From Clusia tigrina (lineage: Eukaryota > Arthropoda > Insecta > Diptera > Clusiidae): a DNA stretch of 64,000 nucleotides. Below are positions 11,137 through 20,853 of this stretch, piece by piece (position 1 is the first letter of the stretch; every line of letters starts with the position of its first letter). The stretch spans positions 134,064,014 through 134,128,013 of the forward strand of contig OV050031.1 in assembly GCA_920105625.2 (NCBI GenBank). The letters run 5' to 3'. The position numbers were made by a program, and so were the translations under genes. Under the pieces are notes generated by a model, which worked only from the letters and a program-made list of their open reading frames with translations, was not told where the DNA came from and did not search any database.

Positions 11137-12118
11137 TATATATACGAGTATACAGATATGATCAGAATCACTTTCTAAGCAATTTTTATTTTGTCCGTCC
11201 GTCATCCGTCCGTCGTCCGTCCTTCTGTGGCCACTTTTTCTACACCGTTAGAGCTATCTTAATGAAATTTTGCAAAAGTATAGTCTGGACAAAGATACAT
11301 AACCAGATTTCTATATGGGCCGATTTGGACAAAGACCACGCCTCCTTTATAAGGAACTTTTCTCACCTTTTTTAAAATGACAATAAATTCGGTCCAATTG
11401 ATGGAATAGTGACGTAATTTGGCAGTTATGGACACTACGCAAAAAGTGGGCGTTGTATATTAACTGCCACGCCCACTATTAACAAATATTCATAACTTAA
11501 GATCAGGTAGAGATTTATGGACAAAATCACTGGACGGAACATGTGGACATTATAATGCTATCTGCAACAAATGGGGTTGATCATGGAAAAGACACGCCCA
11601 CATATAGGGAAACTTTCGCGTCTAAAATTAAAATTAGCCGTTGCTCGTATTGATGCCAGCGGAATAAAAATTTGCAGAAATATATGTGGGATCGATGATA
11701 GTGTAGGAGATCATAATACTACTGCTACGCCCACAATTAACCAAAAATGATTACTAGATTCCTATTAAAGATTTATCAACGAAATTCCACAGGAAGTTTG
11801 CAGGTACTAGCATTAAACATCACACAAAAAATGGGAGTTATTTTTGCAGCCACGCCCACCAATGACATATTTTTATAACTTACGACCTATACAATATTTT
11901 TGGACTACATTTTATATTAGTACGTATATGGGCCCTACAAAGCAAGAAATGGGGTCGATATAATCAATTCAAGGTACCTGAACGAAAATTACCGGAGATA
12001 CTCTCCTATTGATGATTTATGAAGAAAACATCCCCATTGTTTAACTCGCACGCACAAGGAAAGGTAAAATGTGTTTCAAAGTCGGTCTAGCCCGACTTCA
12101 GACTTCTTTACTCGTTTT
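11137..12118 (+). repeat. DR1 dispersed repeat, main part
   Basis: A non-coding sequence about 1 kb long, shared with 14385-15262 and in part with 27325, 36555 and 47283 (minus). Recurrent blocks include 'ggccgatttggacaaagaccacgcc', 'gccacgcccac' repeated, and an end with an inverted repeat around 'gaagtcggtctagcccgacttc' followed by 'agacttctttactcg'. No protein is encoded. A foldback near each end would suit a non-autonomous Helitron (DINE-1-like), but I cannot show a Helitron terminus. Confidence 0.65.
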
Positions 12119-12883
12119 AAAATGTTTCGGACCAGGAGACTCAGCGATTCGATAGCCCATGATTCTTGAATGCCAGACTATGTGATGAGCAATTACAGAC
12201 CCGTAAATATTCTCGTACATAAGTAAGTCCATTAACATATTCTCATCATGAATTATCAAATATCGAAGTTGTGTTAACGAACGTAGTTAACAATCTTAAT
12301 GAGTGGTTATCTGTCATACGTGACTAGTTAAAACGTGGTGATACTGTTTTATAAGTGTTTTATAAATATGTGGTGTATTTATGGCGGCTGAAAATTCCAA
12401 ACCTTTGTCTTTGAATACAAAATACAATACTCGTATATATATATATTTTTTTTTTATATAAACTAAAATAAACTATAACTATTTTAAGTAAGACCACAAC
12501 GAAACTCTAGAATGACGTGATTTTGTTTAGACAATAAACTGATTAAACTAAATCCTTATTTTAAAATCAAACACTTAAAAAATTTGGAAGTGATTCCTTA
12601 AATAGTAAGTTTTTTAGAGCGTATTTATTTTGAAATAATTCTTTCCAAAAACGAGACAAAAATATCAATTTTAACTGTAGTCATATTTTAATTTGAATCA
12701 CTAAAATTTGTATTTTTATCAAATTGATGTTCGGATTTAATTTTACTCGGTAAAGTCTTCCAAAGTTTCAAATGATTGACAAAATTTGCTTGCTGTGAAG
12801 TCTTATATTTAAATTCCGGTACTATTGTGCAAACATAACTTATATATGGTGATAACTTGTGTTGATGTTAAATATTACTTTTA
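12119..12883. other. AT-rich non-coding stretch
   Basis: I see no coding potential or terminal repeats. It includes a short (TA)n/T-rich run near 12434-12460. Confidence 0.5.
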
Positions 12884-13071
12884 GGGAGAAGATATGAAAA
12901 TGTTATCATTGATGAAATTACTCATTGCCGTTTGTGTTTGGATGGACTGTTCAGAATGCCATATAATACCTCACCATAAGATAATGCGATTCTTATCAAG
13001 TTCATTTTATTGTACTATAATTATTGTTAGCAATTATTTTTCAGTTTTTGGAGATCAGTTTATATCCCAGG
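12884..13071 (+). CDS. Possible host exon with signal-peptide-like start (weak)
   Basis: An open stretch from ATG 12894 encodes about 59 residues starting MKMLSLMKLLIAVCVW, which resembles a signal peptide. It is preceded by an acceptor-like 'attacttttag' ending at 12883 and followed by a donor-like CAG/gttagt at 13071. The second half is hydrophobic and could be chance. I recognise no family and see no partner exon, so this may be nothing. Confidence 0.2.
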
Positions 13072-13389
13072 TTAGTTGACTGGATTTAAAGTTTGATTAT
13101 TTAATTTCTTAATTCTAATCGAGTCGAGAATTTATATATAATAATTGTGAGAGGCTGTTATTGTTTTCGTTTTTGGCACTATTTTGTGGAGATTAATATC
13201 TTAATAATTTGGAAATATCTATATGGTGCGGTAAGGAAAATGACAAAGAGGCTTCAAAATATTATGTCCATTGTTATTAATTTCAGATTTGTGAATTCCG
13301 TGAATTCCGGTATACTCTAGTAAATAACTATTTATTATCACTAAATTCAACTTAATTCCTCAACTTCAAAAGTTTATTAGTAACTTCTT
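13072..13389. other. AT-rich non-coding stretch
   Basis: Nothing recognisable apart from a short 'gtgaattccgtgaattccg' tandem near 13292. Confidence 0.4.
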
Positions 13390-14340
13390 AAAAATATTTG
13401 ACTTGTTTTTTAATTTAATTTAATTTATTTAATCATACAATAAGTTTTAAAAACTTATGCTGTACATTTAACTTAGCCACAATTGTAACTTAAATTAAAA
13501 ACTTAAAGCTAAAATTAAAATTAAAATTAATACTATTGACAATTATTACACAAATATAACAAAAAACAAGAAAAATATATAAAAAAATAAAAAAGAAAGA
13601 GGGTAGTAGAACTTGGAAGGAAAAGAGAAGAAATAAAGCGTCAGGAGTTACTACGAAAATAAAGATAAATAAGATGCTTGAAGTTGTTGTGACTCACAAT
13701 ATTTTTTACATCATTAGTTAATGAGTTCCATAGTCTAGTGGTGCCAACGAAAAACATTCTAGCCGAGTTTCGGAACGTAAACCTCGGTATAATGAGATTA
13801 TTGCAACGATTCGACAGGCTGAAGCGCAACTTGTCATAAAGGTATAGCGGAGCCTTAGAGTATATTAATTTATGCATAAGTATACAATTTCTTGCCTTTA
13901 AATAGCTCTCAATATCGCAACCCAGAACCACCTCAGAGTAGGTAATAATAGGCATCCTCAGAGTAGGTAATAATAGGCACAAGCAATTGCACAACCAACC
14001 TGCGCCTGGTTTTAACGGGAGTAAATCGAGCAGACATCCTCAAACAGCGCAGCGTCATATACATTATGCAAACCACATGGTTGATTTGATCCGAGCAAGT
14101 CAATGACGAGTTCAAATGAAACCCAAGCACAACAGTCTTGTTAACAAGTGTAAGGCGGCAACCAGCAATAAACATCGGAGGGATCTCAGTAAAAAGTAAA
14201 TTGTCTTTGTAAATAGGCAGAACAAAAGATTTCGCCGGATTTAGACACAGATCATTGCTACGAGCCCAACCACTAAGAATATCAAGGTGCTTCAAGTTAT
14301 TATTGTAACCAATTTTACAATTATCCATAATATAATTTCC
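13390..14340 (-). pseudogene. LINE reverse transcriptase C-terminus (Jockey/CR1-like)
   Basis: On the minus strand two frames (14328-13933 and 13994-13641) read the end of a non-LTR retrotransposon RT: WARSNDLCLNPAKSF, LGFHLNSSLTCSDQI and the C-terminal FRNSARMFFVGTTRLWNSL. A duplicated 22-bp stretch at 13931-13978 (cctcagagtaggtaataataggca twice) links the two frames. The left end at about 13405-13440 is a run of TTTAA units that fits a LINE 3' tail. The copy is 5' truncated, as is usual for LINE insertion. The sequence at 24080-26560 belongs to a related element. Confidence 0.75.
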
Positions 14341-14384
14341 AGAAATTCGTCATCATTTAACATATTGTTTTATTATTCCTACCC

Positions 14385-15262
14385 CGTTTTATACCCTGTA
14401 CCTTCAAAAAAGGTAAATAGGGTATGCTAATTTTGTGGTATTGAGAGGGGTTGCTAGTTCAACAAGGAGGCGTGGTAGGTATGGACATATATACACAGAT
14501 ATGATCAGACTCAGTTTCTGAGCAATTTTTATTTTGTCCGTGTGTCTGTGGCCACTTTTTTCTACACTGTTAGAGCTATCTTAATGAAATTTTGCAAAAG
14601 TATAGTCTGAACAAAGATAAAGAACCAGATTGTTATATGGGCCGATTTGGACAAAGACCACGCCTACCTCCCATATAAAAGTATCTTTTTCACCTTTTTT
14701 AAAATGACTATAACTTCGGTCCAATTGATGGAATTGTGACGCTATTTGGAAGTTATGGGGATGTGGGTCCTACTAAACACTATGCGAAAAATGGGCCGTA
14801 TATATTAACTGCCACGCCCACTATTATGCCAGCGGAATAAAAATTTGCAGAAATATATGTGGGATCGATAATAGTGTGTGTGCAGAATAATCATTACATT
14901 AAAGATTTATCAACGAAATTCCACAGGAATTTTGCAGGTACTAACATTAAATATCATACAAAAAATGGGAGTGTTATTTTTACAGCCACGCCCAATATTA
15001 ACATATTATTATAACTTACGACCTATACAATATTTTTGGACGAAATATATTAGTACATATATTGATTCTACAAAGATATATACAAGAAAAACGCCTCCCA
15101 CTAATATAATCAATTCAAGGTACCAGACCAGAAATTACCGTAAATATTGTCGTAATGATGATTTATGAAGAAAACATCCCCATTGTTTAACTCGCACGCA
15201 CAATGAAAGGTAAAAGGTATTTCGAAGTCGGTCTAGCCCGACTTCAGACTTCTTTACTTGTT
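14385..15262 (+). repeat. DR1 dispersed repeat, best copy
   Basis: Starts near 'ttttataccctgtacc' with an inverted partner 'ggtaaatagggtat' (a terminal foldback) and ends with 'gaagtcggtctagcccgacttcagacttcttta'. About 880 bp, non-coding, with repeated 'gccacgccca' blocks. It serves as the reference for the other DR1 pieces. Confidence 0.7.
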
Positions 15263-16101
15263 TATAATAAAATACTTTCCAATTGTGAATATATTTAAAA
15301 ACTAGCAGTTGGCATGAATTCATAAAACACTGAGTATTTACAGCATAGGTAATAAACAATGACGATATTTTATCTTTAATATTTATTAAATAAGCTCATT
15401 CTCCTCTTTCAATGTAAGATAATAATCAATTTTTTTTCAAGTAATAATCATCATCATTAAACACCCGGCATTCATATTTATAATTGAAAAATTTACGTTC
15501 GAAAAAATAATCTGTTCTTAAAGGACTTTCAAACGACTTGAGGTATTAATTGATGATTCCCCCAATATCTTTAATACTTCAGAAGTAATTTTACTTTGGA
15601 ATCCAATATATATAATATATATATTTATATATATGCATATGCATTAATCATTTAAAATTACTTACCAAAAATAAGGAGTCAGCTTTGACTGACTACACTA
15701 AACCTTAAGAATATTTATCAGAGAAAGTGGACATGCGATTGCGATATTCAGGTTCTTTATTAATATTCCTTGAATTGTAACGAAGCTGTGGTTTTTTAAA
15801 ACAGAATGCCGACAGTAGCATCTAAGGAAGGTAACCACCCGCTTTGCTCGTTCTTCATTCATAAGATTCATAAAGCTATCTACTTACGTCTCATCATCCA
15901 GACAATGCAAGAAATATCTAACAATCATGAAAATATACATACATATGTATATGTATAAGTATATATATTAATATATGTCCTACCTGCCACACCTTATTTT
16001 CGACATGACTTGACTTAGTAGTGTATAGGGAATAAAGAGATAAAATATTTGATTAGATCATAAGAAATGTCTCATCGATCATTGTGGGACAATTAATAAA
16101 C
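15263..16101. other. Non-coding stretch with (TA)-rich runs
   Basis: Contains short 'atatata' and 'catatgtatatg' runs near 15607-15640 and 15940-15975. No gene or element recognised. Confidence 0.45.
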
Positions 16102-16284
16102 ACTTAGGGTATTCACAAGCTGGTGGTATTTTACCCGCTAATAAATATACCAAAAAATTCGAACTGGTATATTTTTTGTTTTTGTTTTGTGTATAATTGG
16201 CAATACCACAAAATACTAATATGATCGTGATGTTTTTTGGCGCGCGTATTTGATTATCTGTTTGTAAAAGTGAAATTTGAAAAA

Positions 16285-16404
16285 ATGGAAAAACAATTGA
16301 AGCGGAACAGAATTATGCCAAACAAGAAGTGGATGGAACTCGACGAGACAAAAATAATAAATTTTCTTAAGGAAAATACTGAGGAGCGGTTGTGCCACTA
16401 TTGA
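16285..16404 (+). pseudogene. SANT/Myb-like fragment in the PIF-like element
   Basis: A 39-residue frame, MEKQLKRNRIMPNKKWMELD and on, whose WMELDETKIINFLKEN core resembles the first helix of the SANT/Myb or MADF domain carried by the second gene of PIF/Harbinger elements. A stop at 16402 ends it and nothing downstream continues the domain. It starts inside the left end of the element and reads inward, as expected. Confidence 0.4.
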
Positions 16405-16596
16405 AAACAGGGTTATTTTTTATTAAATTCAAATTGTGCATTAAATTCAATGCAACATTTGACGAAATCTCCTATCGTCTAGTTGATCCAGAACGTTCGC
16501 TCTCAATTCCGCACTTTTTGGGACACGTAGTTAGTGGTTAGGATTCAAGCATGGAACAATTCAAAAACGTCTTCGCTGTCCTCGCTGCCATCACTG

Positions 16597-16736
16597 CCTA
16601 AATGCAGCAACGAATAAGCAATTGATTCAAGAAGTTGGCAAAGTACACAAACTTACTTGAATCCACTAAATGAAACTAATAATGTGTTGCAAGCACCAAG
16701 CTTGAAGAACTTCGCCTTTTCTGTCTTTCTTGGCAT
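16597..16736 (-). pseudogene. Possible transposase 5' end in the PIF-like element
   Basis: Minus-strand ATG at 16736 opens a short basic frame (MPRKTEKAKFFKLGACNTLL). A donor-like gtaagt begins at 16656 and an acceptor-like 'gcatttag' ends at 16598, leading to an acidic GSDGSEDSED-like continuation. This is a plausible start of a second inward-facing gene, but too short to identify. Confidence 0.3.
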
Positions 16737-16831
16737 TATTTAACCACAATTCACTGTAATCAAAACTCAAACAAATGATGATAGTGGCATAAATAGACAC
16801 AGCTGATGTGAAGCTTGTGAATACCCTAACT

Positions 16832-18119
16832 ATTTTTCTTTATTTTCCGCTTTGTATATTTCTTTCTTATAGAAAAAACCGAATATTAAACATACATTGG
16901 GCGTATCTACAAGAACAATAATCTTTTCTTAATGTATACGACATTCACATGTCTTTTGGTAATATGAAGACATAACTTTATTAAGGGAAATGCCAATGCT
17001 AATCATTCTGCTGCTATGATCGTAGCGATTACGAATGGTGGTCACGTTTTTTTTTCATTAAATCAAAAAAAAAAAAAAATCATCCAGTCTAAATTTGAGC
17101 TAACTTGCTGCCTGTTATCTACATACGAGTATGTATGTATAAACATACTAGTATATTGCATTTACCTATATACACACTTCCTTCTATTACATTTTCATGA
17201 AGTTCACGGAGAGTTCACTTTTGTGTGTACGAGTAGTTTGATGTATCAAAACACAACTCACTAGTATGAACGTGAAGAAGTCAGCAGACTGTGAAGTTAG
17301 TTACAGTGGCTTGGGTAAATAGTTCTTTACAAATTGTTTAGTTTTTTGTTGTAAGTGAAACGAAATGTACGATGTGAAGTTTTGTCTGCAAAAGCAATAT
17401 TCTTTTGTAAAATCAATAATTAAGTTAATGTGCGCTAGTTTGCCTAAATTTATGTAAAATAATGTTATTATTGGAAATATCGGCTCACATACATATTCTA
17501 TTATTTACATCATATATATAATTTCGGACCATTGCTTATTTGTGTGAAGATTATACGTATTTGTTAAATAAAGTTAATAGATTGAATAAAGTTTAAAGAG
17601 AACTAGTGAATATATGATAAACTTATATTCTAATGATATTTTGTACAAATGAAATTAAGGCGGAGGTTGAAACAAATTCGGGAACATTGTATTCAGAACA
17701 TAATCTGTGGGAGAATAAGGTATTTATTTATTTATCCTACTACAAAGAATTTTTTAAATTTATGGACACGCTCGTGTTTAGAATAAAATTTATATAAAAA
17801 TAACCGCAAGCTAACTAACTTTAAACTAAACACAAACGCTTGATGGAATTCTATATTAACGCTATGCATGGTTGGGTAAACATTCGACCAGCGTATAAAT
17901 CTGTACACCATCGACTTTGTACATTTTTATTATATTTGAAGGTTGTTAGTTATGTATATAAATGCATTGAAATAAAAAGGGTGCATTACAGAAACCTCAA
18001 ACACATATTGATATCATTGGTTGTTGGACTTACGTAACTGATATTAAGTTTAAAGGTTGCACAAAGAAGTATCGTATAAAAAGTTGTTATTATGTTATAG
18101 TGGAGCTGGAAAAGTCTTG
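16832..18119. other. AT-rich non-coding stretch
   Basis: Contains an A-run near 17065 and 'tacgagta'-type microsatellite motifs near 17125-17160. No gene recognised. Confidence 0.45.
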
Positions 18120-18260
18120 CCACCAAGTGAGGTATTCTCCGTTATTCTGGTGTATGGTCATTGACTCGTCTCTCTAAATGATTTTGGTATCTACGCTCTA
18201 GCATATGCAGATGACGTAGTCTGCAAGAACCTCACTTATTCAGGGCAAGGCAAGAAAACT
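18120..18260 (+). pseudogene. R1-clade LINE RT scrap
   Basis: A short plus-strand frame near 18180-18230 reads FGIYALAYADDVVCKN, the catalytic YADD region of a non-LTR reverse transcriptase with R1-like context. Both sides are riddled with stops. Possibly an old relic of the family also seen at 23395. Confidence 0.5.
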
Positions 18261-18269
18261 ATACTTTTT

Positions 18270-18690
18270 TGGATACAACTTATTTTCCAACATATTATTC
18301 TGCATGTATAGTATTAACTACAATATCAACCAGAAAACGATTATTTCACTATTTGCGCCTAATTTATGGATTATCGCCAGCTTCATATAAATTTATCAAT
18401 TCGTAATGTACGATTAAACTTCAGGAAGGGAAAATACTGCAAACCCCCAAGTAGTAAGATTGGTATTAAGACGCAAGAAAATAAGAAATATAACGACTTG
18501 ATTTGTTTATTGTTTTAATATTCGATTACCAAAAATTAGAATCGCTGTTCGTGGCATTAAGGAAAAAGGATTAGGTCCTGGAATGTAAATATTGCGGCTA
18601 ACTTAACATATTAAAAATTTAAATTTGCCGATATATTGAGTTCAAGTTGTACCCTATTAGGCTTGACTAAGACAGATGTTTTTAAAAAAT
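18270..18690. other. Non-coding stretch
   Basis: No gene or repeat recognised. It could include decayed LINE sequence continuing from 18260. Confidence 0.35.
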
Positions 18691-18694
18691 ACAT

Positions 18695-18992
18695 ATGAAT
18701 AAAAATAATACGATTAGATTGCAGGATACAGATGGAGGATTTTTCGAGAAATTTGGTTCTTTGCTGCGACAAAAATCTAATTTGGAGGAAAATCATATAA
18801 AGACATCACTTGCACCATTTGCCGACGATGAAGAAGCCGAAGGCAACGTTTGTGAATCTAGTACAAATTTTGGTGAGGACATCGAAGAAGCTGATTGCAT
18901 TAATGTGGACGCATTTGAATTGGGCAGAGATTTTAGCGTTAGTGAGATTAACGTCAGAAAGGAAGAATTTATAGAAAATGTATTCGGAATGA
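18695..18992 (+). CDS. Candidate host exon, acidic protein (unidentified)
   Basis: An open frame of about 99 residues with balanced, acidic composition (FADDEEAEGNVCESS, then VRKEEFIENVFGMN) stands out from the AT-rich surroundings. It ends at a good donor (AAT/gtaagt at 18992) in phase 0. It could start at ATG 18695, or at an acceptor-like 'ttagattgcag' ending near 18722. I do not recognise the protein. A nearby candidate exon at 19579 does not join it directly in phase. It may be part of a long-intron gene or a decayed element. Confidence 0.35.
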
Positions 18993-18995
18993 ATG

Positions 18996-19550
18996 TAAGT
19001 GATTTAAAAATATTATATTCCTTTTAGTGCTTTATATATTCGTTTTATTTAAGTAATTAAAAAACAATTATAATTTGTTTTATTAAATGCTTGCACGATG
19101 GAGGGCTTATAGAATAGTAATTATAATGTATATACACATACATACTTCTTAAAGCTTAATGAATGTAAAAAAATCTATTTCATTAACAATTGGAGCTTTT
19201 TTCATAATACATTCTAAAAATAAATTTTTTCGGTAAGCAAATGATCTCTCTGAGTTTTGTGTGTGCAAGAAAGTGAAATTCATTCAAAATCACAATTTAG
19301 CTCACGGTCAACGTAAGCATTTCGTCAGATAGCCCAGCATCATACACATAAAAAATTGTGTTTCTGGAAATGTAGTTAATTTCTTAATAACAGATATTAA
19401 AGTGGGACTATTGCTTAAAATATAAATAGTGTAGAAAATTATTGTGTATGAAGTATATGGAAAGTAGCCATTGACATTGTATATTCATTTATTAGTGCAA
19501 AATGCTTTTGGTGAGATACAAACTTGTGTTACGCGATCAGTAAAGTTTAC
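18996..19550. other. Probable intron or intergenic DNA
   Basis: AT-rich, no frame or repeat recognised. It would be intronic if the exons at 18695 and 19579 belong to one gene. Confidence 0.3.
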
Positions 19551-19578
19551 AGCTTGATTTTCAATCTTAAAAATAAAA

Positions 19579-19829
19579 TGAGTTATTTTTCACTTCCGCG
19601 GTCACTCCCTGAAGACATTGTTGGAAAACAAAATGTCAAATATTTCAGTTTAAACAATAAAACAATTAACAGCGAAAAGCAAAGAGGTAATTCAGTGTCG
19701 ACTCCATCATTGTGTCAGTCTCCTCAGAGAATATTGAACAGAAATGGAAGCATATCTAGCACCCATTTTCGAGGTGTTCATAAGCATTTAATAGAATCAC
19801 ATACCAAATCAGTTTGTCAGTTAATGACT
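19579..19829 (+). CDS. Candidate host exon, Ser/Asn-rich protein (unidentified)
   Basis: From ATG 19579 the frame encodes about 84 residues (MSYFSLPRSLPEDIVGKQN and on) rich in Ser and Asn, ending at a donor-like ACT/gtaagt at 19829. Acceptor-like sites upstream ('gtttacag' near 19550) would leave one extra base, which does not match the phase-0 end of the exon at 18992. Either another exon lies between or this is a first coding exon. Family unknown. Confidence 0.3.
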
Positions 19830-19834
19830 GTAAG

Positions 19835-20845
19835 TAAATATATTTCTAAATACCACATTAAAATTGATTTGAAAGCCATATAGTTGGATCATATTATTTG
19901 TATTGTGTACACTGTACAAAGTGTGATAAATAAATTCATAAAATTTATATAAATTTATGATAAAACAATATTTTTAGCTTTTATTTGCAATTTTAAGTTT
20001 GTAGGTTAAATAAGGTGAAAAGGCAACATTTTGATATATAATAAGAGTTTATATTTTGTGGAGTGGAAACTTGCATTGAAATATTGATAATCAATTTATA
20101 CACAAATCCATTTATTTGCCTCCTGACATTGCTTGACAGGAATCAATAATTTTTTAGAAATAGGTTTCGAATTTGATCGAGATTTTAAGCACCATCACTT
20201 TAAGTGTAAGTCTGAATTTCAAATTTTCAAATGAAAGTGGACTAAGTCACTGTGTGATCAAATGACATACGGAGTACATTCTTATCAATATTGAAACGGG
20301 GCCCCAACTTAGTTAACTTTCAAACTTACCGACATATTTAACCATATATATCTTATGGATTTGAACAATTAAATTACCGATCGGATATTGATATTAAAAC
20401 ATATTATAAGGAAAACCTTAAATTTGAATTATAGTTTCACTTACGAGTTAAGAAGGATGAAATGGGATTAGACCGACTACGAGATTCCTTATATCTGTAG
20501 AGGAATTACAAAACTCCGTTTACAGAAAATTTGCAAAATATATTGCAAATTTAATATTAACAATTCCAGTTTGTAACAACTTTGTTAAATCGGATTGTAG
20601 TTCTCGAGTTATACATATCATGTTAAACCGTTCACTTGTTTTATTCTACAGTTTAAACATATTTGAACTTTATAAACTCGACAAACAAATAACAAGAGTA
20701 TTTATTTTTTCAGAAATAATAATTTTGATATGCATTGAGAAAAAACTTGTAGCGTTGAACAAAATTTCTTTCAGGGATGTATTAAATTACTATATTTTCC
20801 TTACCGTTAGTCTTACAAAAAAAATATCGAAAGCAACTTTACATT
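19835..20845. other. AT-rich non-coding stretch
   Basis: No gene or terminal repeat seen. It ends at the 8-bp duplication of the hAT element. Confidence 0.4.
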
Positions 20846-20853
20846 GCAAAAAA

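Larger units (their letters stand above)
16105..16828. mobile_element. PIF/Harbinger-like deleted transposon
   Basis: The inverted ends read TAGGGTATTCACAAGCT at 16105 and, on the reverse strand, at 16828, flanked by the 3-bp duplication ACT (16102-16104 and 16829-16831). A 3-bp duplication and two divergent gene starts (a SANT/Myb-like one on plus, another on minus) fit the PIF/Harbinger layout of DNA-binding protein plus transposase, with the middle deleted. At 724 bp it is far below an autonomous size. The superfamily call is an inference; the duplication is not the usual TWA. Confidence 0.6.

Noticed and set aside
20281..20460. Short inverted or repeated AT-rich words
   Set aside because: No pair long enough to stand out from base composition.
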